From: Zoroaster sp. YZ-2022
Taxonomy: Eukaryota > Echinodermata > Asteroidea > Forcipulatida > Zoroasteridae
Length of the DNA: 64,000 bases
Reading direction: 5' to 3'
Assembly: GCA_029582265.1 (NCBI GenBank)
Contig: CM055823.1
Span: 930,001-994,000, forward strand
The translations under genes and the position numbers were made by a program. Below the pieces are notes generated by a model. The model saw nothing but the letters and a program-made list of their open reading frames with translations, searched no databases and was not told where the DNA came from. Every line of letters begins with the position of its first letter. Position 1 is the first letter of the stretch. Below, one piece after another: positions 29,521 through 42,205 of this stretch.

Positions 29521-30509
29521 TAGGCAAATATTGAAAAATACGGGTAGAATGTCGCATCCGACCGACTTCACATTATTCAGGATATTTATTTCATGAAAAA
29601 TCAGCCATTTTGCTATACGATGAATTCCTCAGTCATGTCAGGTCTGATGTCGTAAACTCCACAATTAGTGACCAGCACAGTCATTTGTACATGCGCAGTG
29701 GCAACTATAATAGGATCCTTCTATTTTCTGAAGGGAGGATTTTTAGAAGGAAATAAAAGTGGATTTTAAAGATAGTTTTCGCTTTCTGTACCACCAAAAA
29801 TCGATAGAATAATTTTTAACTGGTTAGTGGTTGCAAAAAAATTCCCAAAAACCCTTTAAAAGTGGTGGTCGGATACGACATTCTTTCCAAAAATTCAATC
29901 AAGTTTCAAGTATGCAGTAAGCTTGGGCGATAACGATTTTTTTTATCCACGATATATCGGCAAACATATATTGCAATTTTCAATAATATCGCAATTCTTT
30001 TTTGCATTCATGCATGATTGCTTTAGAGCCAATAACCCCTCTACAAGTGTCACAATAAATTGAAAATTTATTTGCAGAGCGTGTATGTACTTCTGATATC
30101 ATCATACTTTTTTAGTGACAATTTCAAAAAAGATCATTCCTGGTGATTATTTTCAATAGTTACCATGTTAATACCTTGACCAACAAAATAACCTTGACCA
30201 ACAAAATAAACTAACCTTAACCACCCCAAATCCATGAAAATCCTGAAAAGGGCACTTTTTGGTAAAAAATCAGCACTGTTGAAAATGGGATCTTTATAAT
30301 AGTTTTATCAGATGCTTAAAAGTAATACTAGTTGCACAAACATAACTTTGTATATGAACCAAGAATATTCAACCTTCGGCGGTGTGAATAAGCATGGAAA
30401 TGAACTTCAAGCTGAACTAAAGTTTTGGATTATTTTTTCATAGTGTATACAATGAAGATGGATGCTGACCCAATTATTTATTATTTTACATGTATGGATG
30501 AATAGCCGA

Positions 30510-30632
30510 CATTCCTAAAATTAATTACCATTTGATTTACAGATCTATGGGTACCACTCTGAGTGGTACAAATGCTTCCATGCCATTTGCAGGGCTGAGA
30601 GGAAGAAATGAGAAGAAACAGAAACATCAAGG
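30510..30632 (+). pseudogene. Orphan exon remnant, duplication unit 2
   Basis: Same reading as unit 1 (YHSEWYKCFHAICRAERKK) with a donor-like GTAGGC at 30631. It arose by the segmental duplication, not independently. Confidence 0.5.
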
Positions 30633-31320
30633 TAGGCAAATATTGTAAAATTCGGTTAGAATGTCGAATTGAACCGCCACTTTTTCTCATTCAATATAAC
30701 CAATAAAGTAATCTTACCTACCTCGTAAGGTGGAGAACATATGGATGATGATGGACATATACTTCAAATTATTCCAGGATATTTATTTCATGAAAAATCA
30801 GCCATTTTGGTATACGATGAATTCCTCAGTCATGTCAGTCTGATATAAATTCCACAATTAGTGACCAACAGTCATTGTACATGTGCAGTGGCAACTATAA
30901 TATGATCCTTCTATTTTCTGAAGGGGAGGATTTTTTAGAAGGGAAATAAAGTCCGAAAACCATCATAAAAGTGGATTTTAAAGATAGTTTCACCAAAAAT
31001 CGATAGAAATTTTTTTAACTGGTTAGTGGTTGGAATTTATTTTCAAAAAAACCCCTTAAAAAGTGGCGGTTGGATGTGACATTCTTTCCAAAAATTCAAT
31101 CAAGTTTCAAGTATGCAGTAAGCTTGGGCGATAACGATTTTTTTTTATCCATGATATATCGGCAAACATATATTGCAATTTTCAATAATATCGCAATTCT
31201 TTTTTTGCATTCATGCATGATTGCTTTAGAGCCGATAACCACAGGTATGTACCTCTCTACAAGTGTCACAATAAATTGCAAATTTATTTGCAGAGCGTGT
31301 ATGTACTTCTGAAGTAGTTT

Positions 31321-34300
31321 GCTTTTGTTTCTCATTTCTAAAAGCTCAAAACACTAATGATTTTATTTCCATGGAATTTCTGACTTGACTCACAATGTCG
31401 ATTTATATTTTATTGTGATATATTTGTATTCGCGATTCGCCGATATGCCGATAACTTAAATAGGTTCTCGATATTGTAATCGAATAAAAAGTTATCGCAA
31501 TATTCGATATCGTGTTTATCACCCAAGCTTAGTATGCAGTAAAATTGTTTCAAGTTAGATGTTGCTTTTCGTTTCTTTCTATCTGTTTACCTTGTCTTGT
31601 GTGTGTACTTTTGTTAATTTCAATCTCTTTCTGTCTACAATGCCCATTCCCCTTACTCAGTTATTCCTCTATTTCTATTAAATATTTATCATTCTTTCTT
31701 CATACATATTTAGGTCAAGATGAGGTTGAGCGGTGAGAATGCAGCATTGAACCCCAGAGAAGAAAACTGGTCTTCATCAGAGATCCTCCCTGACAAACCG
31801 AGAAAAATTGAGAAAAAAACTGTTTTCACAGTGCCAAACCTTGATTGCATGCCCAACGGAAAGATGAGAGGTTACTTTTGCAAATCGAAGATAAAGATCT
31901 TGTGGGTTTAGAAGTTTGCTATCATTGTCTTTGCTATAATGAGTATGTACCCAATTCTTGACAAGGCCAGATTCATCAGATGAAAGACCTATTTGGTACA
32001 ATGATGCATAAATAAAATTCTGTGAAGAAGTCATCCAGAAGAAAACAATGAAATTCTTTTCACAAAGTCATTACATCGTAAGTTCATCAAGTGCGTACAA
32101 GAAATGGAGGGAGTTGACTGCAGTAAGTACAGGTCCCACAATCTGAAAACTAACACGTCTGAAAAGTACATTTCCTACACTGGTAATTCATAGATCATTT
32201 ACTAAGAATACAATTGACTTGGTGTACAGCCAATCTCTAGCTGCAAAAGAACTGGTAGAGACTGCAGTTGGCTCAGATACATTATGTACTGATACTGATA
32301 TACACTCACTGGCCATAAGTATTGCAACATACACCAAAGTTCAGTTTGGAGAACTGTGTTACAATAATTTATTTTATTTTATTTACACTACTTAAGACTT
32401 CTTGAAAGTGCCTGTGTTTTGAAGTCAATGTTCTTTTTTACTGTTCTTGCTCGAAAATTATGTAATACACGATTGATGAAATCAGATTAAATGATCATCT
32501 CACCTGTTACTGTAAATTGCGATTTTGAACATGTTGCAATACGTTTGGCCAGTGAGTGTAGACAGCAGTGAAGGTGCTGGATAAGCAGAGAGATTTTCAC
32601 ATGAAAGTGCCTATCTTCACACACTCTTCAATGCATCAGCTGTACTATATAATACACTTATAATGAAGAAATCACATGGCATTACAGCTACCCTGGCCAT
32701 CAACTTCAGATGACTTATCCTTGCAGACTGCTTAACAAATGAGCCAGTAATTTTCAATCACCCGCTTTGTTCATCTTACACTAGGACACTGATTCCATGA
32801 CCCGTTGAAAGTTTACTCTGATTGAGATAATGTTGCCCCTTTAACCATTAACTTTAATTAAAACATTCTGTTGACTTTCTTTTCATGCACCAGTAACAGT
32901 TTTTTTAAGTGCCAAAAATTTTACAATACTAGCCAAATTCAATTAATGTTAGGGACTACAGGTTCACTTATTTTGTATTTTGTACTTAAGAAAAAAATTA
33001 TTCTTTTCATTGCAAATTAGACCTAGAAGTTTGGATAACCTTTATCCTGTATGAAATGGATTATTATTGATGGGTGCAAAAATGGATGGAAAAGTATCAT
33101 GACCATGACAAAATAAAGCAGAAGTGTCATTCAAAAGATAATGTTGTTTCGCATTTCCTTTATTTAAATATCTTATTAATTTTGTATTTTAACGAAGAAT
33201 GTGTTTCATCAATTTAAATATTTACACAAAATGTTGACAATTAATAACCAATAATTTACTTTTTAAAGATGAGAAAAGATTCACAAATTGGTCTTTGATG
33301 TAGGTAGGGTTAGATCCAGGGTTGCCTAAAGAGGGTGGAGCTCAAGGTAAGGAGATGGGAAATGGGAAATGAAACCCCAAAATATTGAAATGAATGGACA
33401 ATTTAGAAGTTTTTTACATGATCAATTAAATTGGGAAAACTTGGGGGGGGGGGTTAGACGTTCAGGGAAAAGTTGGGTTCAGACCTTTTATTCAAGGCAA
33501 GATTTTTTTTAAACTGGTTCCTTTCTTTACAATGACATCAAATATTTCCCAAAATATGGAATCCCCTTTCCAAACTCTTCCCTACCTCACTGGACCAATT
33601 TGACACATTAGGGTAGGGGAAACATAAAAAACATAGCCCATGTGAACTATTTAATTATACAAAAAAAAACATTAAAATGTACAGTTTTCTAAGAATGACC
33701 GAAAGAGAGCGCTATTTTCATGTCATAGTTCAAATGAAAATAGCTGCCAAACTAGCAAGTTTTGTGAGTGTGGATTTATATATTAGAATTTACATGTAAT
33801 TATATATTAAACTGTTTCTACGCTCATGCTTGATATGCGTCACGAAACTCAATTTCTGAATGCATTTTCATTGCACGCTCCATATCCATGGTCTAATAGT
33901 CTGAAGTCAAGTCACATGCTGAACTTAACTCCATAGCCGTAGTCTCTTGTCAAGTCGCACTTGGCACCACGGATGCAAGTTTTATCATGAAACTTTTCTG
34001 ACAAGAAAACCATATTTACCAAGTTCCAACTTAATTAATGTACTTTTAAACAACTTTAGGTGATGACGTCCTAACATGATGAACAACCAAACACCTTGAG
34101 AACGAGCATTCTACTCACTAGACTAACATGCTCGTGCAAGTTTTTGGTGAATTAACTATTGAAGAACCTTTCAACCTTTGTAACATTAGATTTTTATGGG
34201 AATTTGTAAGTGAATGAGGAATTGTACTGCAGAAAAAATAGCTGCCTGGCTTGACTCGTTCCTGCAATGTCTCCCCATTTTAGCTGTAATAATGGGCGCT

Positions 34301-34494
34301 CTATTAAGGATTAGATTTCTTAAATGTTGTTTATCATAACTGGGAGAAAGACAATAATCTGATAATAAAAAGCTCTTTAATTCATAGTACACTTAAAATA
34401 TGCTCTTTATTTCTGTTAAATACAAACATGTACAATGTTAACATTTTGGATTTATTTTGCATTTTTAAACAACTTTAGGTGATGACACCATAAC
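31321..34494. other. No intact gene; decayed repeats
   Basis: Holds a diverged arm of the 3555-3784 inverted-repeat element at about 32745-32845 and an exon-like open frame after a TTTAG acceptor at 31718-31905 that I could not assign. The rest is AT-rich without coding motifs. Confidence 0.4.
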
Positions 34495-34900
34495 ATGACC
34501 CCCAAACACCTTGAGTTTGTTTTTTACAAACTCTATACCTCTAGTTTTTTTTGTTTTTTTTTTACTTCTCCTTCTTCTCCTTAACTCTTCTCTACATGGA
34601 AAGTGCAAGTTAACAATTTCACACAACCTTGAAACTTCACACATATAAAGACCTTATCATGTAGATGAATCTAGATGTTGTTACGTCAGAAGTTGTTACG
34701 TCATGATGACGTCATCAGGTATCAAAAATGACCATTTGCTATCGACTGTATATCAAAATATACTAAAGCTATGATGTTCATAATCTGGGATCTGATAGAT
34801 CAAGGCTTAGGCAACATTTGAAAAGTTAACGTCAAAATCGTCTGACATTTGCTTCCGGTCGTACCGGAAGGTCAAAGTTTTGATTTGTTTTTTTTCTTCA
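34495..34900. repeat. Short copy of the foldback/satellite family
   Basis: AACACCTTGAGTTTG, then a T-rich/CTTCTTCTCC tract, then GTTACGTCATGATGACGTCATC and a TTCCGGTCGTACCGGAAG palindrome. Lacks tandem units. Confidence 0.55.
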
Positions 34901-35336
34901 AAATTCCTTTTCTGGGCCACAATCCCATTGACTTAACACACACCAGACACTCGTGCCCGTGGTTCTGGGGCCCATTTAGGCCATAATACGTGGGTCATTT
35001 TTGTGTTCGTTCGTGCAACACAGAAGGGGATTACTTACTTTTTTCACTATATAAAGAAAATGCTATAGTAATGTCAAATTCACTTATCCCCAGATGTATT
35101 TTGTGCACATGGTCGAGAAAATGACGAAAAAATTACCGTAATTCATTGAAAAATCATGATAATACCCAATCCAAATTCTGTCCCAACTTCAAATCCAGTA
35201 CGCACAATCTGTAAATACTAATTTCAAGTTGGGCCGTTATTCTGAGTTGGGCCACATTCCACATGTTGTCAACAAACAAGATGGCGGCACTCCCAACGTG
35301 TGACGATGTGGGGAGTAAAAGTCAACGTTTTTCAGA

Positions 35337-35648
35337 CTTTTGTGTGTGATGCACATAGTACCATCAACAAAAAGTAGGTTCATTGAATTTAGCAAGGATT
35401 CGTGGAGTAAATTTGTACGTTTTGGAACCAAATGGACAAAATTTGACTGCAGAGAAGGAGAAATTGCACGGAGTTCTGCTATCAATCTCGGTATTGATTT
35501 TCAAGATGAGCAAGAATGTTTGAATGCACAACCCTACTCGGACCATGTTGGGTATCGCTGACTGAGTGCTACAAACGTTTCTGTGACATCAGTAAGGTCC
35601 GGAGAAAGGAGGAAACAGCCCAGAAGTTGAAAGAAGTGAACAACACAG
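35337..35648 (+). pseudogene. Exon 1 of an unassigned orphan gene, frameshifted
   Basis: The plus frame opens with FCVMHIVPSTKSRF, then DSWSKF and W-x2-FDCREGEIARSSA, to a stop near 35560. The next frame continues ECYKRFCDISKVRRKEE and reaches a GT donor after AACAACACAG at 35648. The order C-x-H, SW, YH-x-ECY is what I recall from a large family of uncharacterised, repeat-associated genes in marine invertebrates. One shift near 35555 breaks it. Exon 2 is at 37237. Confidence 0.55.
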
Positions 35649-36697
35649 GTTAGATTTTGGTTTGTGATAATTTTTGGGAGGTGGGGTGGGAGTATTTAGG
35701 CCTTTTCAAAAAAATGAAAATGGAGCGAAGGGAAACAGTTTAATGAAATCAACTTGGCCCTGCACCTACTCATATATTTCAGCAATCCTTTTTAAATTTT
35801 ATGTTGAACATATCTATTCATTTTAAAGTTAGTTTGCTGCCCAGCCACGGGACGACCATCCATAAATTGTTTTCAGTGAAATTTACCAAGTTTTACTTAT
35901 ATTAGGAAAGGGAAAAGCATATGGTAGAATTATTTTCCAAATATTTGGGGGGGATCTACTTCATGCAAAAAATCCCCTGAAGCACTGCGGCAAGCGTGGA
36001 GTTGTTTCCTCCTGAATCACAAAGAAAACCTTTTTTTTCTAATTTTTTTAAAAAAGGTTTTAGTATGCACATAGTTAACTTGCTGTGCATACTTATTACT
36101 TGACTGAGTATACAGGCTTTTTGACTTGGGGAATCGGGAACAAGTTGACCCTTTCTGTTTTTCCATTACGACTCATTTTACAATTTGTCTATTTGGGTTG
36201 CTGAGTAATTTGTGCACCCAAACGACGTCGACAGGAAATTATGTTGTGCACATGTTGCACATGTTGATTAAATGTAATTAAATCACAACTACTCTTCGAA
36301 CGTTAGTTAGAATGCCATTCTTTGAATCCAAGATTTGTGAGTTCAAATCCCAGTGAGAATTTTTGGTAATTTTTTTTTACAAGACCAATCTAGAAGCTAG
36401 CTCTGTTGGCTTAATAATTCATGGCTTTTGAGAATTAAAAAAAAATGCACTGAAAGAGCAATCATCCATTTTTGATAATAGCAAACAAATAAATACAGTG
36501 CTGCCTATGCTCTGACAGTTGGGGGGGGGGCAGAAGATGAGCAGGGTGGGGAGTCTATCAATTAAGAGCATTTTGTTTAATCTGCTACCATAACAATTTT
36601 GCACTCATGTTTAGGGCTTGGCAAGACACTTTGGATCAAATTACTATAATTATCAGGGCTAAATTGATAAACCAGTAATAGGTAATAGATTGTAGAC

Positions 36698-36875
36698 CAT
36701 GCACGGATTACCGCACGGGCAAACTGGGCATGTGCCCCGGGCCCAGGAGCCAATAGGGACCCTTGGTTTTCAAAAAAAAAAGGGAAAAAAAGCATCGTAC
36801 TAGTAGTATTATGCGCGTGTATGGGCCCGTGGTGAATTTGTGCCCAGGGCCTGTGCTCATGATGATCCGTCCATG
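36698..36875. mobile_element. 178-bp MITE with 8-bp target duplication
   Basis: Ends CATGCACGGATTA and, in reverse complement, CATGGACGGATCA. Flanked by TTGTAGAC at 36690-36697 and 36876-36883. An inner GTGCCCCGGGCCCAGG / TGCCCAGGGC pair recalls the 648-bp element at 26487. 8-bp duplication fits the hAT superfamily. Confidence 0.8.
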
Positions 36876-37236
36876 TTGTAGACTGATGACTTTCCACTGG
36901 TACACCTGCTGCTGGCTAGACAGCAATTTTTCATTAATTATCCTACATCATACATCTCACTTCTTGTGTTATCGGGTATTTTTTCTTTTTTTGTTTTGTC
37001 CATATGTCACATGATGTGACTGTGCTGGGTTTAATTACATCTGACTTTGTCATGGGCTGAGAGTTGAAATCAGAACATTATAATAAATATTTACTTTGAT
37101 AAACTATGTTTAATGTTAAAGTTGAAGTGAAATAATTCTTTGATTGATACAGTACAATTTAGAAGTGTATAAAATGAAATGTCACATTCACTGTATAATG
37201 AATATTTTTTTATTTTTCACTTTTCTCACAAACCAG

Positions 37237-38023
37237 GCACCAGCATAGACAAAGACCCTGGAGAATGTTCTGGTTTGAGCAGTGTTGATGACAGCTATCA
37301 GCGTGAGCTTAGATCTTCTGAAGGAAAGAGGGCAAGACCATGGATAAGAAGACACATGTTCCCAGATGAGTGTTTGTTATGTAATGGGGCAAAATATCGC
37401 AGAGATCGTGTGTCAGGGAAAAGATCATTGGTAAGGTTAATAAAATGTGAGCAGGTTAAAGGGGGTCAACTTCTGACAGCTGCCCGCAAAAAGGAAGACA
37501 CAATTCTCATTCAGAAAATTGATGGCCAAGACTTGGTCGCCCAAGAACTTCAGTATCATCCCGAGTGCTACAAAGCATATACAAGATTCATTGGCAAGAA
37601 GAGCAGACCCTCACTCCAATTCAAGCTGGATATGAGGATGCATTTTCGGAATTCGCTGATGATGTGATCCGACGGCGCCTCATTCAAAATAAGGAAATCT
37701 TGACATTGGCAAGGCTGAATAAACTGTTTGTGAGTAAAATCAGAGAAATCCATGGCATCGATGCTCCATATCGCACATGGAATTTAAAGAAGCGACTTCA
37801 GCAGACCTTTCCTCAGTTGATTTTCATAAGACCTTCAAACCGAAGAATGAGTGACATAGTTTTTACAGAAACATTGTCTGCTGAGGACCTTGTCGAAGAT
37901 TTGTTGGAAGAATCAACATCAGGTGATAGCTCAATAGAAGATGACAACAGCGCCAACATCAGCAAGGATGAAGATGCACCGCCAACTCAAAGTCCCAATG
38001 CAACTTCCATAAGGGAATTGTAA
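37237..38023 (+). pseudogene. Exon 2 of the unassigned orphan gene, frameshifted
   Basis: A splice acceptor (TTTTCTCACAAACCAG) precedes GCACCAGC at 37237. The first frame encodes FPDECLLCNGAKYRRD, a CEQVKGG region, QDLVAQELQYHPECYKAYTR (a Cys/His-containing segment) to about 37600. The frame starting before 37565 then continues with FADDVIRRRLIQNKEIL, a long helical part and an acidic C terminus, stopping at 38023. The C-x2-C and H-x2-C spacing suggests zinc binding. Frame change near 37600 is in a GA-rich stretch. Function unknown; it may be a domesticated or decayed mobile-element gene. Confidence 0.55.
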
Positions 38024-39700
38024 ATCCACTGCATTTGTGTATCACAAGGATAATTGATTCGGCGAAGTGATAATATCTAAAATCATAAAACTGTAACTTC
38101 TTGGCAGGCCACAGTGAAAATTTAATTGAAACTAACAAAGAAATAAGTAACATCTTCAGATTGGCTGTTTTTTGTTTAGCCTAACTCTTACCAAAACAAT
38201 TTGCCATCCACGACATGTTTCTGACACAACTGAAAGGAAATTTGGTTACACTGTACATGTAAGTCCTTTCTAATGAAATGAAAAATATGTGCCATGAGAT
38301 GCATACAGTTTTTTTTTGTCTGTGCTGACATCAGATCACAATTGTATCAACTGCAAAAGCTTCACCCATGTAATTTTGCTCATTTTGATCATTTTTCTTT
38401 TTCTGTTTGAAGGCTAGGCAAAAATGAATTTTTTATAAAAAACATTATTGGGGGGAGGGGTTGCAGGGGGTTTCACAGTAAAATTTTGTTTAGAAAAAAA
38501 GGGTAGGGGATACATATTTTTTGGTGCACCCCATCTGGTGTTTGGGGCTTGGCTTGAAATAACAATCATGCATACCCCTCCCCCAATTGTTGAGCCAAAT
38601 TTGAAAGTTTACAAGCCCGGCATATATTGGATATAGGCTTGCTACTGATTACTGTGGTCATGAAAATAAAAATTAAACAGAAAAAAATACAGTAGTATTG
38701 CAGCATTTCAATTAATAAATTTTATTTTGCAAACACAAGACATACAGGTAATATTTTAATACTATGTACTGTTGTACTTTTTTTTTAAACAAAAAAACTG
38801 TCTGCAGGGAATGATTTTGATGAATAATTAATGCAAAAAGTTTCAATGTCATCATGAAATATTTCTATTACCAAATACAATTTTTTTCTGATAAGCAGTT
38901 TTCTTTTACCAGTTGAAACCATTCCCCGCTCAGACAAAATAGGTCAAGTAGGTTGAAAACAATTACCATTATGTACAGAGGGATGTAGATGAGGATGTGT
39001 GGGGCAGATCTCGGGGGAGGTTCCCTCTTTTTGAAAATCAACCATGTATAAAATCAGACATGACATATGTAATTTCTGATGCCGTGTGCCTCCCTTTTGC
39101 CCCTCTAGATCTGCCCCCTGTATAGATGGTGATGGTAGAGATGATGGGTTGGGGTGCAGGTTGCGTGGAGAAGGGTTCCCGGGAGAGGGAGTGGAATGTG
39201 CCCAAATCAAACCTCTACCGAATCAAAGCTAAAAGTTGTTGCATTCCTTTAAAAACAAAAGGGTGGGGGTTACACGTCCTTTCAGCGAATCCTTTCTCCT
39301 CCCAGTCCCTTTCTTTGCACTCCTTATCTCTGTCCCAGACCCTGCATTTCAGTATTTCAGTACAGGGGAGGGGAACATTTATACATGAGAAAAGAACAGT
39401 TGGTAGATGGAAATGTCTTTACATAGCTATAAGTTTACACAAACAAAGCAGGGTGGGGACACCCCTGACCCCATCCCCAAATCCCATCCCCCCCTCCCCG
39501 GCAAGACCACTACACAAGATAAAACTGTCACCACCTCTCAGGTGGTCCTGGTGCCAGTGCCTGCCCGTGCACCATGTGCAAACTATCTGTATACCTTCAT
39601 TTGACGAATCTTAAGTCACATTTGTAATGATCACAATTGATGAGGACATCAGTACCGTCACTTCCGAACACCTTGGTTGTACTGTTTCTGAATTTCTAAT
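38024..39700. other. No gene seen
   Basis: Unique-looking, T/G-rich and C-rich patches (39290-39550). Open frames there are compositional. Confidence 0.35.
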
Positions 39701-40202
39701 TTCTTCTTCTTCTCCTTAACTCTTCTCTACATCGAAAGTGCAAGTTAACAATTTCACACAACCTTGAAACATGACACATATAAAGACCTTATCAATAACA
39801 GATGAATCTAGGATTGTTTACGTCAGAAGTTGTTACATCATGATGACGTCATCGGGTATCAAATTACAAGCCATTTAAATGACATACATGGCCACATTGC
39901 GTTAAAAATTCTAACTATAAGGGCGCAATAGAACTTTAGTGGTCTTTTAAATAGATTGTCTACAAAAACACGCTCTTGCAAACTTCATGAACTTGAACTT
40001 ATGCTTGCCCAAGGCTTAACAAGTAGATGAAACACGAGTTGTGGTGATCCCAATTTGACCTTACTTCCTGTGACGAGTCAAAGTTTAATAATTCAAAACA
40101 ATTATATCTCAACAACCTTGAAGAGGTAAATTCACAATTTTGTACTATTATTAGATATCGTTAGTGTCAAAAATATTTACAAAACGGTATTGAATTTGAC
40201 CT
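39701..40202. repeat. Copy of the foldback/satellite family, cut by a gap
   Basis: CTTCTTCTTCTTCTCC, then GTTACATCATGATGACGTCATC and CCCAATTTGACCTTACTTCC units, running into N at 40203. Confidence 0.6.
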
Positions 40203-40702
40203 NNNNNNNNNNNNNNNNNNNNNNNNNNNNNNNNNNNNNNNNNNNNNNNNNNNNNNNNNNNNNNNNNNNNNNNNNNNNNNNNNNNNNNNNNNNNNNNNNN
40301 NNNNNNNNNNNNNNNNNNNNNNNNNNNNNNNNNNNNNNNNNNNNNNNNNNNNNNNNNNNNNNNNNNNNNNNNNNNNNNNNNNNNNNNNNNNNNNNNNNNN
40401 NNNNNNNNNNNNNNNNNNNNNNNNNNNNNNNNNNNNNNNNNNNNNNNNNNNNNNNNNNNNNNNNNNNNNNNNNNNNNNNNNNNNNNNNNNNNNNNNNNNN
40501 NNNNNNNNNNNNNNNNNNNNNNNNNNNNNNNNNNNNNNNNNNNNNNNNNNNNNNNNNNNNNNNNNNNNNNNNNNNNNNNNNNNNNNNNNNNNNNNNNNNN
40601 NNNNNNNNNNNNNNNNNNNNNNNNNNNNNNNNNNNNNNNNNNNNNNNNNNNNNNNNNNNNNNNNNNNNNNNNNNNNNNNNNNNNNNNNNNNNNNNNNNNN
40701 NN
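40203..40702. other. Assembly gap (500 N)
   Basis: Exactly 500 unknown bases; length is probably a placeholder. Confidence 1.
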
Positions 40703-41480
40703 AGACTTGATAGGTTAGCAGTCGAATGGTGTACAGAAATGGTTGAGTATGGATGGACATCGACAGCGGTAAGTGCATAATATTATGAGTGGTAACTAGG
40801 ATGCCACGCGTCACTCACGTGATATCTTGCATGCGCATTTCAAACTGTTACAAAAAATTACTAAATATACAACCTCGTCCTCGTTTTTTAGCCCATTCCA
40901 AATGTAGACCCTGGTAAACAAAGTGATCGACGCAATTGTGATTTGTTATTACAATGGGAGACATTTGGAACGCTGGTGGCAGCAGACTTACCAGTTCTCT
41001 TCCCATTGTTCTACATACAATTGTTCTACACACAATTACCTTACATACAATTACCTTTATTGCCTGTTTCTTGGGGTGATTTGGATGTTATCTCGTCTTT
41101 AGTTGTGTATATATATTGTATATTTTACTATCTCTGTGTTAATTAATTATCCTTTCGTTAATGTTGTTTTGTTTTTTCTTTCTTAATGTTGTCTCATTGG
41201 TCTAGTCCCCCACCCACATAGCATCTGACTATTGTGTGCATAGTTATGGTTGACAGCATCCCAGTAATCCTAAGGTATAGGAAAATCTGCATCATCATAA
41301 GCAGAAACATGTCAAAACTCGATGAGTAATTATTTTCCCCGTTAAATAATGCATTGATTGGTAGGCCTACTTAAAAATAAACAACTTTAAGTTGGCGCTA
41401 CCAAGGACCTTTAGTTCTCTTCTGTGTAGACGATATCAAAATAATGACTAGTTAATATTATGTGTAATTAAACAATAATG
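40703..41480. other. No gene seen
   Basis: Near 41020-41060 a tandem ACAATTACCTTACATACA word. An (AT)12-type microsatellite follows at 41484-41509. Confidence 0.4.
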
Positions 41481-41481
41481 T

Positions 41482-41512
<31 letters not shown>

Positions 41513-42205
41513 GGTGGACCCCAAAAAACCGGAACGGCGTACTTCCGCTACCCTGGGACTCAAACAACCTATACCAATGCATGGGGGATTTTGTTAAAAG
41601 AAAAATGATACCAAGATGGCCCTATTCGGTCCAGTAGTTTTGTTCTAGAGCCTATTTTGTGAAACAAATCATGTTGTTTTAAAAAAAATCTATCATCATG
41701 CTTTTTTCTGCATTTTGCTTCACAAAATAGGCTCTGGAGCATATATATTGATTTTTCTATCGTAGCCTTGAGGCAGTGATTGACGTGATTTCCGGAACTA
41801 TATATTGATTTTTCTATCGTAGCCCTGAGGCAGTAACCATTTATCATAGAAATTGCGTTCTTCCCTAAACACGCATACATGTAACAAAGAACAACCAGGA
41901 CACCAGAATGCGTTTGTGTTGGTGTATTCGGCACAATTGACTGACTGTCTGACAAACACTCTGACAAATTAACATTCGGCTCATTAATTTGTAATAAATT
42001 AATACATTATGTAAAATTTAACAAGATTACTGAACAAGACAGTGCTGTAAGCCGACTACGAAAAACTCACCCTGTCTTTTTCTACAGGATGAGAAACGTA
42101 GGTCTGATTCATGCGTTACAGCCAGTCCCAGACAGGACATGTTCCTTGTTAGGTTTTTTACTCAATTTTCCTTATGCTACGATATCGATAGTAGTAAAAC
42201 AATAA

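Larger units (their letters stand above)
28985..31320. repeat. Segmental tandem duplication (about 1.12-1.20 kb units)
   Basis: Unit 1 (about 28985-30105) and unit 2 (about 30110-31320) share long stretches, for example GGTGATTATTTTCAATAGTT at 29020 and 30142, and CAAGTTTCAAGTATGCAGTA at 29899 and 31098. The offset grows from 1,122 to 1,199 bp because unit 2 carries about 77 bp extra. Each unit holds a remnant of an exon. Confidence 0.85.

Noticed and set aside
31718..31911. Exon-like frame after a TTTAG acceptor
   Set aside because: No donor site or motif to support it; could be a decayed exon of the orphan family, but not shown.
40167..40814. Long ORFs on both strands
   Set aside because: They read through 500 N of a gap.
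41484..41509. (AT)n as a promoter
   Set aside because: Simple microsatellite; no gene start next to it.
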